Positions 34,748 through 46,060 are shown, numbered from the stretch's first letter. The stretch is DNA of 64,000 nt from Hypholoma sublateritium FD-334 SS-4 (GCA_000827495.1 KN817568.1:16704-80703), one strand, 5' to 3'. The notes: generated from the sequence alone by a model not told the origin. Translations and numbers: made by a program.

Positions 34748-35439
34748 GTGGAAGTTGGAACCTGAGACACGTTTTTCACCTGGAACTGTGACGCTTCAGA
34801 TAAGACGTTCGATAACTCAGAACAAGGAGGAGTTCGGGAGGAGTACTATATATTATCTGATCTAATCTTTGTAGTGTATGGAAATCTAATCTACTCGATA
34901 TATACACCGATCGCTTGTGATAAAGAATTGATTTCGACACAATTTCGACAGTATAATTAACACTTTCGCTCGTACGTGCGTCGTTTTCATATGGACATAT
35001 TTTCTAGTAACCCATACCTTTCAGTTTTATTTTCCAGCTTTTGCCTTTACTCGAGTATAGGTCTGGGCTACGCCTGCTGTTTGTCCATGCCGGGGCTGTG
35101 CGGTCCACTCGTTTCACGACCCAAGTTACAGGTGCCTCGGCTAAAAAGATCGTCCCTTCACGTATAACCTTAATCAGGTGCGGTCACTACGGAGTTCTTG
35201 GTCTGAAAATGCTCTCCATATGAATGAGCGCTAGGCAGAAGTTAGACTCATGAGTAGGTGGTTATCTTATTCCAAATACAATTGACATACGCTCCTATTC
35301 ACCTGGAAAATCTACCTCCATGGAGTACAATCAGACATGTTAAGGACACACTAGTGCAGAGACTACATGACGTCTGTCCAGAGACTGGGATTATTTTAAC
35401 ATGGACCTATAAACAGGCTCCGGTGAGTTGCCGAATTGC
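34748..35439. other. Intergenic 3' of GT8 gene
   Basis: AT-rich sequence with no supported gene. Frames at 34976-35223 and 35258-35443 are short, without recognisable motifs or introns. Confidence 0.5.
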
Positions 35440-36370
35440 CTGAAGGGCCTATGTCCCGGAATGTTCTACCCGCGGCGCGCCCTGCCAGCGGGAGACGTGT
35501 CTGTTTTGAGGAGGCCGAATACATTTAATATCGCCCAGCCCTTCCGCGAGCACACCTTGCTGCCGCATAGCCGCTTTAATACCCCCCCACAGCCTTGCCA
35601 CGCGAGCGCCGTCGCGCCGTAAAGCGCACAAAAATCACACCGCCGCGTGCAATACACCTCGCCGCATTCTCAAGCTGGCCGCTGCGGGCGTATTCGCCTG
35701 CGCTCGCACGGCCGATGTCCGAGAACTGGCTCCGCGTCTATATCTGCAGCAGCCAATGCCCGCCTGCGTGCTGACAACGTTTGAGCCTTCCTTATCCGCA
35801 CGCTCTCATGCTCCCCACCGCCGAGGTGGATGGCCAATGTCCTGCGTTCACGGCGATTAAGTACGCGGGCTCTCGCCCCGCCCACCTGGCATGACACGCT
35901 CTAAATAAAGCTGCGGGGTTATCCCTGACGCTGGCGCCGATAGACGTCGTTCGTGACGCGGCTGGGGCTCAGTCCCCGCGCGCCGCCCCAGCCTGGTACT
36001 AAGCAAGAGACCGGCGCCCCGCTCGCACTGGGTGATAAGTACGCCGGCGACAGCGCCAGGTTGCCAATCAGCGGCAGCCTATCACGCCCCATGATGCCTA
36101 CCGGCGTCACACTGGCCGCGCGCATGCATGGGTGGGTGCCTATTTTCTGAGGAAAGGCTGTCCTGTGCTGTCCCCCCGGCAGCGCGTATTCTTATCTTTC
36201 AGCACAGTGCAGCAGCGCGGCCGTGGCGCACTGCTATTCTTGGTGGGCCGCGCTCCCATTATTCTTGTCATGTACCACGCGTCGCTGATCGCAGGTCCGA
36301 TCTCGCACGCACGGCAGCGCGGTCGCACACCCGCGGCGAGGTCAGCCAACGGTGCGTATATCGCGTAAGC
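35440..36370 (+). other. Bacterial-looking segment resembling P4-type satellite prophage Ash/Icd region
   Basis: Four overlapping or adjacent plus-strand frames read as protein in a manner unlike the surroundings. 35461-35622: RPNTFNIAQPFREHTLLPHS and PCHASAVAP. About 35621-35860: KAHKNHTAACNTPRR, DVRELAPRLYLQQPMPACVL and HRRGGWPMSC. 35953-36150: SARLPISGSLSRPMMPTGVT. 36132-36368: VLSPRQRVFLSFSTVQQRGR, IILVMYHASLIAGPISHARQ and SANGAYIA. From memory these wordings belong to the Ash / Icd-like short proteins of P4-family satellite phages in Enterobacterales, where frames overlap in this way. The GC content is higher than in the fungal flanks. The segment is either an assembly or library contaminant joined to fungal DNA, or a transferred piece. 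No phage promoter or integrase is visible. Confidence 0.55.
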
Positions 36371-37937
36371 AATTTCGTGGACTAGCAGACTTACATGAAA
36401 CCAGATTCAAGGTACAAAATCCATTGTGCTTCTCTTCGTCTAACTTACTCTTCGTCTAACCTCCGTCGTGGTATTTTAGTCCACGGCTCCGAACGCTGGC
36501 CGTTAAATTCGTACTAGTCTTCACAGTAGCACACACGGCCGAGGTGTGCTCGCTATTTCAAAAACCTGGTAAGGATATTCATTTCGGCACGCACGCTATG
36601 TCGAGCGCAGCCCATATCCGTCCTAATCGTCCGGCGAGCGAGGCCACTCGAGGCCCACTGAACGCCACGCCCAAGTTGATCAACGGATGTATATTGCGCA
36701 AGTACACTCGCACAGCAGTAAACTACACGCAGCACATCCCACGGGGCCCGCGCGCACTCAACGCACGCGGAGCGCGCCGCGCGACGGCGAATTATCGTAT
36801 CGTAAGGCATCAAGCACGGACATGACGTAGCGGCCAGCGCCGCACGGGCTGCGCCGTGCATTATGCATAGAAGTCGTAAGTAAGGAAGGGCATGGCACGC
36901 ACGCGCGGCGCGCGCGCCGGGTCGTAAAGTGCTGCGTCGGCAGCGTGGAAGAGACATCGCCTGGCGGCGGGGCGGTCGTCAAGACGGACGGCGGGCGGGA
37001 CAGGCACAGGTGCCCAGATGTTTAAAGAAAGATCGCGCGTGCGTGCGCGCGGGCGGCATCAGACTCGACTGCGTCCGGGATCGGCGAGGAGGAGCGGCGC
37101 GGCGCGCGGTGCGGTGCGGTGCGGTTTGGTGCGGCGGGGAGAAACAGAAACGAGGCGCGGGTGCGGCGCGATGGGCCGGGGCGCGTGGGGGGGGAGGCTG
37201 TAGCGCGTGGTGGCGATGTGAAATTACGATGTCGGAGGCATGGCCCGGGGAGGAGCGTGGGTGGCGGAGCGGAGGCAGTGGACAGGCGGAGCGGGGGAAT
37301 TGTGCCTGCGCGGAGGGAAGACGTCATACTTGGTCCGGCTAGGCGACGGAGGCGGATGGTATATTGATAACGGACGGGTGGGAGACGGCGGGTAGATGGA
37401 TAACGGACGGGTGGGAGGCGGCGAGGCGTCATAGACATAGGAGGGGCGTGGCATAACGAGAACGTGGGGAAGGAAGTGTGTTTTGTGCGTTGAAGCGATG
37501 CGTGGTGTTGTGTTGTGGTGGAAACGAAGACCGAAAAAAGAGAAGCATGCCCAGAAGAAAAAAGGAACAAAAAAAGAATCGCAAAAAGACCCGAAGGCGA
37601 AACAAAAAAAGCATATCCAAGCTCAACTCGACTCGCTGATGCGAGGAGGAGCCATCATCATATCGAACGAAATCGCCTCGTGCGCGCCAATAAAAAAAGA
37701 AAAAAAAGTGAAAAAAGAAGGGAAAAAGCACCGCACACGCACGGCCCACCACGCCGCCATCGACGCCCGCAAGGCGGAGGCGGGGGCGCGCTACGCGCGT
37801 GCGCGGTGCGGGCCAGGAGTGGATGACTCCTGGGAAAGAAGGAAAAAAAGTAGAAGTCAAATACGATAAGAGCGTTTATGAACCGCCGAAGCAAATGAGA
37901 GCGAACGAAAAAAAAGGATCCACGCGCGACGGGGGGC
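36371..37937. other. Intergenic 3' of the 1083-residue gene, with purine-rich tract
   Basis: No supported gene. 37090-37140 contains short GCGGT repeats. 37540-37740 and 37840-37920 are A/G-rich on the + strand with many oligo(A) runs, so the transcript of the minus-strand gene would have a U/C-rich 3' region. The lysine-rich plus-strand frames here are a result of that composition. Confidence 0.55.
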
Positions 37938-40900
37938 TCAGTCCATCCCCGCGGCGTACCACTCCACCACGCTCGCGCAGTCCCACACGCCGCCTTCGCC
38001 GTCGTCGAGCGGCGCCTCCTCCTCCTCCGCCTCTACCACCACCTCCTCGTCGTCGTCAGCGTCCTCGACGACCACCCCGTCCGCGCCCCCCATCCACGCA
38101 CACGCCCCAAGGCGACTGCGGCGCCCAGCACTGCCCTCCCCCCCTTCACCGCCACCACCAGCACCAGCACCCCCACCACCACCACCACCGCCGCCGCCCG
38201 ACGCGCCGCGCTTAGGCGCGTACCGGTGCCGCATCGTCAGCAGCGCAATCATATAGCTCGCGGGCAGCACGGCGGGCGCGCGCGCGGGGCCGCGCGGCGC
38301 CGGCGCCTTGGGCGGGGGCGAGGCGCGTAGCGCGCGCGGGGGCCGGGCGGGGCCCGACGGTGTGCGCGCGCGGGGGCGCGGGGCGAGGAGGATGTGGTCG
38401 TCGTCGTCTGCCGGTGCGTTCGCGTGCATGGTGGAAGGACCGGCGGCGGAGGCCGCGCGGAGGCGCGCCATCTCCGCCTCGCACGCGGCCATCGCCTCTG
38501 CGTCTTCGTCCTCCCCTCTCCCCCCTTCCTCCCCTTCATCGTCCACATCCTCAAGGAGCACCCCCTCCGGCAGCTCCAGGTCCCCCATCCCCCCCTCCTC
38601 CTCGTCGTCCGAAGCAGGGGAGAGCGGCGCGCCCCCATCAGCGGGGACGTCGAGCTCCGCGGCGCCGACGCCCTGCGCCTTCAGGAACTTGCGCAGCCGG
38701 ATCGCGAGCACCGCGTCCTGCACGTCGAGCTCCGCGCGCTCGCGCTCCCTCCTCTCCCGCTCCCTGCGCTCCTCCTCCTCCTTCCGCCGCCTCGCCTCCG
38801 CCTCCGCGCGGCGCGCCCTAGCGCGCTCGACGGCGCCGGCGTACGCCCCCATATGTGCGGTGGTGTGCGTGTGTGCGGCTGAGCGCGCAGACGACGCGCG
38901 CGAGAGGCCCGGGCCGTGCCACGCGGACGCGCGCGGGCTGCCCGGGGGGGAGGACGCGGGCGACGGCGCGGGCGCGAGGAGCACCTCGTCGTCGTCGTCC
39001 GCGCCGCCGTCCTCGACGAGCGGGAACGCGGCGAAGCCGCCCGTCGGCGAGGTGCTGCGCGACGCGGCGGGCGTGCGCGGGCTCGGCGGGGCGGAGGCGT
39101 ACGCCGACGCCGTGGGTGACGCGGTGGGCGAGGAGGAAGAGGAAGAGGAGTAGGACGAGTAGGAGAACGCCGGGGAGGTGGGCGACGCCGCCCCGGACGA
39201 CGCGGACGACGCGGACGAGTAGGAGAACGCGGGTGAAGCGAGCGGCGCCGCCGCTGACGCGCGCGCGGCGGCCTGCTCGGCGCGGTACCGCCGCTCGAGG
39301 CCGGCGACGACGGTGCGGTACAGGAACACGAGCAGCTTGAGCTCCGCGCTCGGGACGCGCGTGCGGCGCCCTTGACCTTGTCCTTGACCATAAACCGCGC
39401 TTGCGCCGGCGCTGGAGGGGGCCTCGCGCACCGCGGGCTTCGGGTCCCTGAGGGGCGGCAGCGCGCTGCGGTCCGCGCGCGCCTTCTTCGGGGCGGGCGC
39501 AAGGAGTACGGGCTCCGCGCGCGCGGGTGCGGGGGCGGGCGCAGGCGCAGGCGCAGCCGGCAGCGCGCGTTGCGCCGCGGGCGAAGGCACGTCGAACGCG
39601 CCCGACGCGCCGGTCGACGCAGCCGACGCGCCGGACACGGCGGGGGCGGCGAGCGCCGGCGGGGAGAGCGTGTACGGCGGCGGCGGGGCGGAGTACGGCG
39701 GGGGCGCGTCTGCCTGCTTCGGCTTCCCCTCCGCGCGGGCGACTTGCACCACCTGTTCCGGTGCAGCGGCGGCGACCGTAGTAGCAACCGGCGATGAAGG
39801 TCTGAGCGGGGCGTCAGCGGCGACCTCGCGCGGGCGCCCGAGGACGGGGCTGCGGCTGCGCGCGGGCAGCGCGGCCTCGCGGTCGTCGACGATGCTGCGC
39901 CGCGGGAGCGCGCCGAGCCTCTTCCTCGCAGGTGGGATGGACGCAGACGCCGCGAGCGCGGGCGGCGCGCGCGCTGTTGCTGCTGCTGCTGCGGGGCGGG
40001 CGCTGGGCGTGGGCGCCCCGCGCGAGGAGAGCGTGCGCGCTTGGTGCTGTGGCGCGGCGGCGGCGGCGAGGCGCACGCCGGGCGGTGCGCGCGTGGTGCT
40101 GAGGCGGCGCGGGCGGGGCGTAGGCTGCGCTGCGCCTCTGGGTGTTGACGTGGTCGTTGCTGTTGTTGTCGTAGGCGGCGAGCGCATGAGGTAGTGCGGC
40201 TGCCCCGGGGTGACGGGGGATGGCGGGCCGGGCGCGGGCGGGAAGGCGATAGGGACGAAGGACGGCGGGGCGGGGAAGGCGCGGAGCATCTTGTCCATCT
40301 GCTCCCCTCCCGACGACAGCGCCTCCTCGACGGACGTGTCCGACTCCTCCGCGGGCGCAGGGCGCGCGGCGTCGTCTGAGGCTGTTGACGACGACGACGA
40401 GGCGGACGAGTCGGTGGACGCGGTCGACGCGGCGGACATGCACCGCGAGCCCGGCGCGGACCCGCTGGCCGCGGAGAAATACACCGACTCGCCGCTCGAG
40501 CCGTCGCTGTCCGCCGAGGCCGGCGTGGCCGACGGCGTGGGCAGCGCGTCGCCGGCAGGGGAGAGCGGCGAGCGCATGGGGAACGGGATGATGTTCGTCT
40601 GCGCGGGCACCGCGAGCGCGCGCAGGCTCCGGTGGCTCGCCGCGCGGCGCGGCTGCGGCGCGGACACCTCGCCGTGCTGCGGCCGCGCGTCGACCTCGAC
40701 GCGCGTCTCGACGGTGACCTTGACGTCCAGCGCCACCGCGCTCAGCGCAGCGAGCGCCGCGGCCCGGCGCTCCTCGGGCGCGGGTGCGGCCTGCACAGCA
40801 GGCGCCTCAGCCGCGTCGGGCACGGGCGCGGGGGCGCCGAAGAACGCGGACGCCGAGACGTGCGCGAGCGAGAGCGTCGTCGTCGGGCGCGCCTTGCGCG

Positions 40901-41189
40901 CGCGGTGCAGCGCGGCTGCCTGCGTGCGCCCGCGGGCCATGGGGAGCGGGCGCGGCGGCGTCGCGGACGGGGGCGCGCTGTTCAGCCAGGCGGGGGCCGA
41001 CGTGCCGGACGTCGTGGGCGGGGCCGCGGGGGGCGATACGGGTGTGCGGAGGAAGGGCAGGCGGCGCGCGGCGCTGAACGAGAGGCCCTTGGATGGTGGG
41101 GCGGCGGTGGGGGCGGGTGCGGGCTTGGCGGGGCGTGGGGCGGATGCGGTTCGGGTGCTGGGGTACACGTGGGGCAGGAAGTAGGGCAT
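37938..41189 (-). CDS. Hypothetical protein, 1083 residues, disordered with a charged coiled coil
   Basis: A single uninterrupted frame starting MPYFLPHVYPSTRT. I know of no named domain. The N-terminus (to about 130) is Pro/Ala-rich with SKGLSFSAARRLPFLRTP and ARPTTTLSLAHVSASAF. Low-complexity Ala/Pro/Ser follows, with three acidic-flanked LLAPxP(R/K) repeats (HILLAPRP, VLLAPAP, PVLLAPAP). A helical piece ELKLLVFLYRTVVAGLERRY lies near 610-630, a Ser-rich tract (AFSYSSxSS) near 650-720, and a strongly charged coiled coil (Arg/Glu repeats leading to LDVQDAVLAIRLRKFLKAQG) near 790-836. After an acidic stretch comes a second short hydrophobic helix (PASYMIALLTMRHRYAPK), a Gly run near 1000-1020, and the end VVEWYAAGMD. 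The GC-rich codon third positions and the length argue for a real gene; chance frames of this size are possible in GC-rich DNA but would not keep this patterned composition. It is the only full copy of a gene whose 5' end recurs about ten times in the window. It lies 2.2 kb behind NACHT copy D on the same strand. Confidence 0.7.
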   Translation of the reverse strand: MPYFLPHVYPSTRTASAPRPAKPAPAPTAAPPSKGLSFSAARRLPFLRTPVSPPAAPPTTSGTSAPAWLNSAPPSATPPRPLPMARGRTQAAALHRARKARPTTTLSLAHVSASAFFGAPAPVPDAAEAPAVQAAPAPEERRAAALAALSAVALDVKVTVETRVEVDARPQHGEVSAPQPRRAASHRSLRALAVPAQTNIIPFPMRSPLSPAGDALPTPSATPASADSDGSSGESVYFSAASGSAPGSRCMSAASTASTDSSASSSSSTASDDAARPAPAEESDTSVEEALSSGGEQMDKMLRAFPAPPSFVPIAFPPAPGPPSPVTPGQPHYLMRSPPTTTTATTTSTPRGAAQPTPRPRRLSTTRAPPGVRLAAAAAPQHQARTLSSRGAPTPSARPAAAAATARAPPALAASASIPPARKRLGALPRRSIVDDREAALPARSRSPVLGRPREVAADAPLRPSSPVATTVAAAAPEQVVQVARAEGKPKQADAPPPYSAPPPPYTLSPPALAAPAVSGASAASTGASGAFDVPSPAAQRALPAAPAPAPAPAPARAEPVLLAPAPKKARADRSALPPLRDPKPAVREAPSSAGASAVYGQGQGQGRRTRVPSAELKLLVFLYRTVVAGLERRYRAEQAAARASAAAPLASPAFSYSSASSASSGAASPTSPAFSYSSYSSSSSSSPTASPTASAYASAPPSPRTPAASRSTSPTGGFAAFPLVEDGGADDDDEVLLAPAPSPASSPPGSPRASAWHGPGLSRASSARSAAHTHTTAHMGAYAGAVERARARRAEAEARRRKEEEERRERERRERERAELDVQDAVLAIRLRKFLKAQGVGAAELDVPADGGAPLSPASDDEEEGGMGDLELPEGVLLEDVDDEGEEGGRGEDEDAEAMAACEAEMARLRAASAAGPSTMHANAPADDDDHILLAPRPRARTPSGPARPPRALRASPPPKAPAPRGPARAPAVLPASYMIALLTMRHRYAPKRGASGGGGGGGGGGAGAGGGGEGGEGSAGRRSRLGACAWMGGADGVVVEDADDDEEVVVEAEEEEAPLDDGEGGVWDCASVVEWYAAGMD

Positions 41190-41345
41190 GACGGGTATAG
41201 GTCGTTACTGTGCACGGTGAGTACGAGCCAAAGCAGCGAGGTGAAGCACGTACGAGGTGGGTGAAACGTTCGGCAGCGGCGCAGGCGGGCGTAGTCGTCA
41301 CAACCTCTCTCACAGTCTTCAGAACGTAACGAAACAGCGGAACGG
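41190..41345 (-). promoter_or_regulatory. Leader/promoter of the 1083-residue gene, conserved in its fragments
   Basis: Reading toward the gene: CCCGTTCCGCTGTTTCG, then CTCGTACGTGCTTCACC, then GTGCACAGTAACGACCTATA just before the ATG. The same three blocks in the same order occur at about 11305-11455, 13000-13150, 16055-16215 and, inverted, 57590-57810. Their conservation across copies that no longer carry the gene reflects common descent rather than proving function. Confidence 0.55.
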
Positions 41346-43420
41346 GGCGGGCGTATGAAAGGGGGAACAGGCGGACGGAACGGGATGGGGGGAGGAAGGA
41401 AAGAGGAGGAAGGAAAGGACGAGGGAGCAATAAAGCAGGCTCCGTGCGGTCCGCCTCGTGGCCTGCCAGCCATCACAGCCGTGTCCAATCAACAATCAGA
41501 ATTTCGGTCCCATTCTTTGTCTCCCGCTCGGCTCGACGCAGCACAGCGCACACGGGGCTGCACATCATACGTATCGTCGGGCTGCACAGACGGCCAGGGA
41601 AGACAAGTCGCGCACCGCGATAAGGCGTATCGTCATCGATAACGCACAGCTCCGCATCCAACCGTCCCCGAGGTACCTCCCTCCGCGTTTATACATAGCA
41701 GAGTGCGTTCGTCGACGGTGCGGGGTCAACAGCGCTTTTTGGGGATCGTCCGTCAAACATGTGTTCGTCACGTGCATGTCTTCGGGTCGTGCCTGCCGCA
41801 TTCGACGCCATCTGGCCCGGCCTCCCGTCGTCGTCGCTCCCACTCCTCTCACAAGGTGCGAATACCTCGCTCGTCAATTTCACTCTGCTGGGTACGACGT
41901 GCGGCGTTGGTGGAAATAGTGCACAGCACGCCACACCCGGGGCCAGGCGTGCCCGCACATGCGAAGCGTGTGGCTTCGCAGCGAGGCAGCATGCACGGTG
42001 CACCTCGATGAACTCAACGCCCACCGCTCGTTGTCTCCAGGTGCGGATTCATGCGAGGCCCACAATACACTCGCCACCGTGGAAATTCCTTCCCGCGAAC
42101 CGCGTTTATACCACTGAAAAGGGACGTCGATCCGTTCTCACCTATCGTTATCGACTTATTCATACGTCACACGCAGGACACGCTGCCACTATCTATAGCA
42201 CAAGTACGCCTGCTGCGAGCCTCGCTCTAACCGGCCAGATGCCCACCCACCAAGTCTACCAACTATGAAATGCACGACGGCGCTCCCGTAAGTAATCCGA
42301 CTGCTCGACGACGCCCGCGGTACCCAAACGTTGTCCTCATACATGCACACGCCCGCATGGCGTGTCCTCCCTCTCGAGTCTGCTACCGCACACGAGCCCA
42401 GCACACAGCCCGCGGACGACATTACATATACATGCGCATCCCACCGACCACGCTGGCGGCTGCACGACGGCGCGCCCATACACGGCCCCACCGCTCGACG
42501 ACGCACGTACGTGCCGTCGCTCTGCGGTCGCCTTGCATTCCGCTGTAGCTCCTGCGCGCAGCACACAAGGCCATCACACACGAGCCCAGCACACGACCCG
42601 CGCACGACATTCCATCTACCAATGACCATGCACATCACGGAGCACGCCCGCGGCTCAGCGCAGGAACTCCGCCAGCCCTCCCTAGACCAGTTCCGGCTGG
42701 TCGCCCGTCTACTACCTGCCTCCTCTCGTCAAGAAACTCTACATACACACTTGAATTTCCCTGAGACCGCCGCGCGCTGCTTCGCGCCTCCCCCATCATG
42801 AATGCCTCGCCTCCGTGCTGCGTGCGTGTCTCCCCCACGCCCGCGCACCGCCCGCTCTGCTTTTGTCGCTATTTCTGGAGACCACACCACCGTGACATCG
42901 CCGCGTCGCGCTGTCCCGCAGAGCGTCTACAAGCGCGCGCCCGCTCGTCGCGCGCGCAGCGAATGCTCCGATGAGCGCCAGCGTCGTTGTTTAGGCGCGC
43001 GCGCGCGTGCCTGCTACATGCGCGCCTTCTCAGAATCAGCGCGTCTTCTTTCCGGTTGCGGACGCTGGGATGCATGTCAGCTCTCTGGTTTCGGCGCGCG
43101 CCCGCCGTCTGCTACATGCGCGCCCTCTGAAAATCAACACGTCCGGCCAATTCGCAGCCCCACGTGTCCGTCAAAACGCTGCCGCATATCTGCCGTAGGA
43201 GACCCTCCTGCGCTCGCGAATCCCGCATCCGTGCTGCGCGCGTGTCCTTCCCGCTCCCGCGCATGCGTATTCTGCCTATTTCGCAGTCGCTGGGGACCAC
43301 GTCGCACCGTCGCTTCGCGCGTTCCCGCAGCGCGTCGTCTTATTTCAAATCATAGTTAGAAGACAACATGTTAAGCAATGCATATGTAAAAAGTCGCATA
43401 GTACAAATCCGTGTATATTA
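41346..43420 (-). repeat. Spacer between NACHT D and the 1083-residue gene (founder flank)
   Basis: No gene seen. From 43420 down to about 41640 this is the inverted counterpart of 20422-22400. It holds the TATAAACGCGGAGGGAGGTACC block (about 41695-41670) and then, toward the gene, about 300 bases (41640-41345) that are not shared with unit B and may be the original gene-proximal sequence. Confidence 0.65.
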
Positions 43421-45348
43421 CTATTTTTTGAAAACCCGTGCCAAACGGGCTTTAGAGCGTTCCAAGAACGAGCCCTTCCCTCGTGGTGTTTCCTCTATAC
43501 CTGGGGGCTCAGTCTTCTCCCTGGCCTCCGCTTTTTCCTCTGCTATCTTATCCAGGATCCCTGTGATATCATGCTTCTCGTGCAAAAGGTACATGTCATC
43601 TGGGTGTCTCTCATCCATATGACGCACGACCAAGTTGAGCAGGCGGCGATACACCTCTCCTCCATCGCCAAAATCCTAACAGCAGTAAGTTGAGCTTGTG
43701 GCATGGCGAATTCATTGTTAAATAACTCACCATATTGTGAACAATGTCTATATAGGTAGTGTATTCATATGCAGTGCTGAGCGCGGTGGACCAAAAAAAA
43801 ACCTCCTTGCACAATTGAGGAGTGCATCTGGCTTGACTAAGATATCTGTTAAGCATACTAAAATCTTCACATATATATTATGAGGCTGTTTAGGTATGCT
43901 AACAGAAGAAGCAACTCACGCATAACCCCTTTGCTCAGATATGTTACTGCAAACTGCTCACACCAGACACCCTTGTCAATATAGTACTGCTGTGCGCGCG
44001 ATTGGTCTAGAAGGAAATCGGGGAGTGAAGCATGTAGAAAGGATATCTCCTTTCTGGTATCTGAGACAACCGATGTCAAGTCCGCTAGTGCGACAGCAAT
44101 GTCGTCGGCCGAAATATCTAACAAATCACAGATATGAGGTTTGAATGGAGTCACACTCAATATAGCTGCTGCCAGGATTGCAGTAACATGACTGCTATCA
44201 TGTACTTGTGAAAATATATGGCAATAGAGGGCATCCAGTTGAGCGAAAGGTGTTAAAGACCCAGCGGGCCGAAGTCCGCGAATGATTTCGAGTTGTTGAA
44301 CAGGGTGGAGGCGTGGGGAGGATATGAATTTGATGACGACAGATGCATAGATGAATTGATTGGATGATTTATCAACAATTTCTTGGACAAGCGATGGTGC
44401 AGGCCACTCAGGGACCATTGAGGATTTAAATGGATGTGTGGTTTTTATTTTGGTGAAGGAATCGTCGAGGAATAGCCGAATATCCTCACTCGCGCGGTAG
44501 TCAGTATCAAGAGGTAATCGCCGAAGAATGCTGTCAACCCTTGGAGAATTGAAAGCCATTTGCAGTTGTAATTCTGTTCGACTGGAGAATATCACGATTA
44601 GCGGCACTGCTTTTTCCGCGACGAATGTGGCGATAGTGTCGACGACATTGGCCTGATTTACGTGTCCATCGCATTCATCGACACCATCTAGTAGGAAGAC
44701 AATCGGTTTCTCAATTGGCGACTGCTTGTGTAGCTGTCGTAGCGGCTCGAAGATGAGAACTTCAAGTTGTGTTTCAAGTGAGTCATTGAAAATGAGCGGA
44801 TCAGACTGTATGATTGGGGATATTATGGAGTCGAGAGCAGGGATGGATTTTATGAGCTGGTACGCGAGAGTGGCGACAACAGGTTTTGTGTTATTTCGTG
44901 TCGAATCCGTGCGGAAGAAAAAGAATCGAGCAATAACAATCCGTTGTTTGAGGCACAAGTCGACGATCGAACGAGCTATAGCCGATTTACCCGCTCCCGC
45001 AGCACCGTTAATCCATAATATCCACTGAAGGCCCATAGTGGCGGCAACCACCCAGTCCATTATGGTGTTTAAGATCGCCGTGCGGGTATTTGGGTGACAT
45101 TTAGGCGCGTCGCCGTCCTGCTGAGATGCGTATGCAGTGGGAGCGACGTGGGCTTGTAGGTGCTTGAAGCCGTCCTCTGAATTGGAATATCACCATTAGA
45201 TTTATGCAATGGGGAATAAAAAAAAGCAGCGCGCACTATCAGCGTCGTAGCAGTTGTGAACGGGTTGAGTAGAGTTGTTCTGCACAAATTGACTGCCTTG
45301 GATGAGGAGGTTGTGAGCTCCCTGTAACATTCCACCCGTTTGCTGCAT
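43421..45348 (-). CDS. NACHT NTPase (NLR-like), copy D
   Basis: Exons 45348..45237, 45176..43920, 43864..43731 and 43675..43421 (phases 1, 1, 0) encode 585 residues. Exon 1 motif: NLLIQGSQFVQNN, then NCYDAD. Walker A GAAGAGKSAIARS, FFFFRTDS, Walker B IVFLLDGVDEC, IFSSRTELQLQMAF and LHASLPDFLLDQSRAQQYY are all intact. Exon 4 gives DFGDGGEVYRRLLNLVV, HDITGILDKIAEEKA and the tail KARLARVFKK. It is closest to copy B in exon 2 (the same 1257-base length) and also in both flanks, so B and D form the two arms of an inverted duplication about 21 kb apart. It is the only NACHT copy followed by an intact second gene. Confidence 0.88.
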
Positions 45349-46060
45349 CCTAGCTACAGAGACGGAGACAGAGTCTTGTTGTTGTGGTGGTTGGTTACAA
45401 AGAGGGAACGGAAGGTGGGTACCAATTGACCGGATGCACGAGGCAGACAGGCTGTGCATTGCCCATGCCCTGCATGTACACATCCCGGCCAGAATCAAAT
45501 TCCGTTTCCATTCTCACTGTCAATTGCTTGTAATTTTATAGCGCGATATGACTCCCGTATCGTTGTTTTCCGCACCCAGCGATCGCGCACTGATATAGAT
45601 ACCGCTCCCAAATGAAGAAGGGAGAGAACAAAACAAGACATTCTGACTTTAATCTGAGGGCATAACCAGATACCCAAACTCTTTCCGTGCGGACCGTAAC
45701 TCCAAGAGTGTTCTCCACTGGACTAGAAACATTACCCAGACGCTAACATGGGCAGCGGTGTGGAAGCGAAAGACGCAACGAACAATGAACGACGACGAGA
45801 GGGCCGTCGAAAATGAAGTAATCTATATTTACTCACCAAAGACGCCGAATACATAGCTGTGGCACAGCATTGCGGTGTCTTCAAGGGCTGTGAGCCAAGG
45901 GCTTCAAGGGCTGTGAACCAAAGTACGAACATCAGCGCCGACAAACGAGCGAAGGACAACCCTGGAACCGATGGGGCGGCAATGTCGATGTTTCGCAATG
46001 CGCACGCGCCAGCACAATTTGAGAAACGCGGAGAAATCGACAAGATGAAATATTAGATGA
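45349..46060 (-). promoter_or_regulatory. Upstream region of NACHT D with TATA box
   Basis: TATAAAATTACAAGC reads on the minus strand from 45540, about 190 bases before the ATG. Upstream are TTTGTTCTCTCCCTTCTTC and CGTCTGGGTAATG, shared with B. Several ATGs precede the chosen start in the leader, for example one followed by a Cys/Arg-rich frame of about 98 codons that runs into exon 1 in frame; a longer N-terminus from it is possible but is not shared by the other copies. Confidence 0.5.

Noticed and set aside
37483..37869. 128-codon lysine-rich plus-strand frame
   Set aside because: The composition follows from the oligo(A) purine tract and no motif is present.
38308..41264. Long plus-strand frames (281, 324, 368 and 210 codons) opposite the 1083-residue gene
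   Set aside because: They are antisense or alternate-frame readings of very GC-rich codons; only the minus-strand frame is continuous over 3.25 kb.
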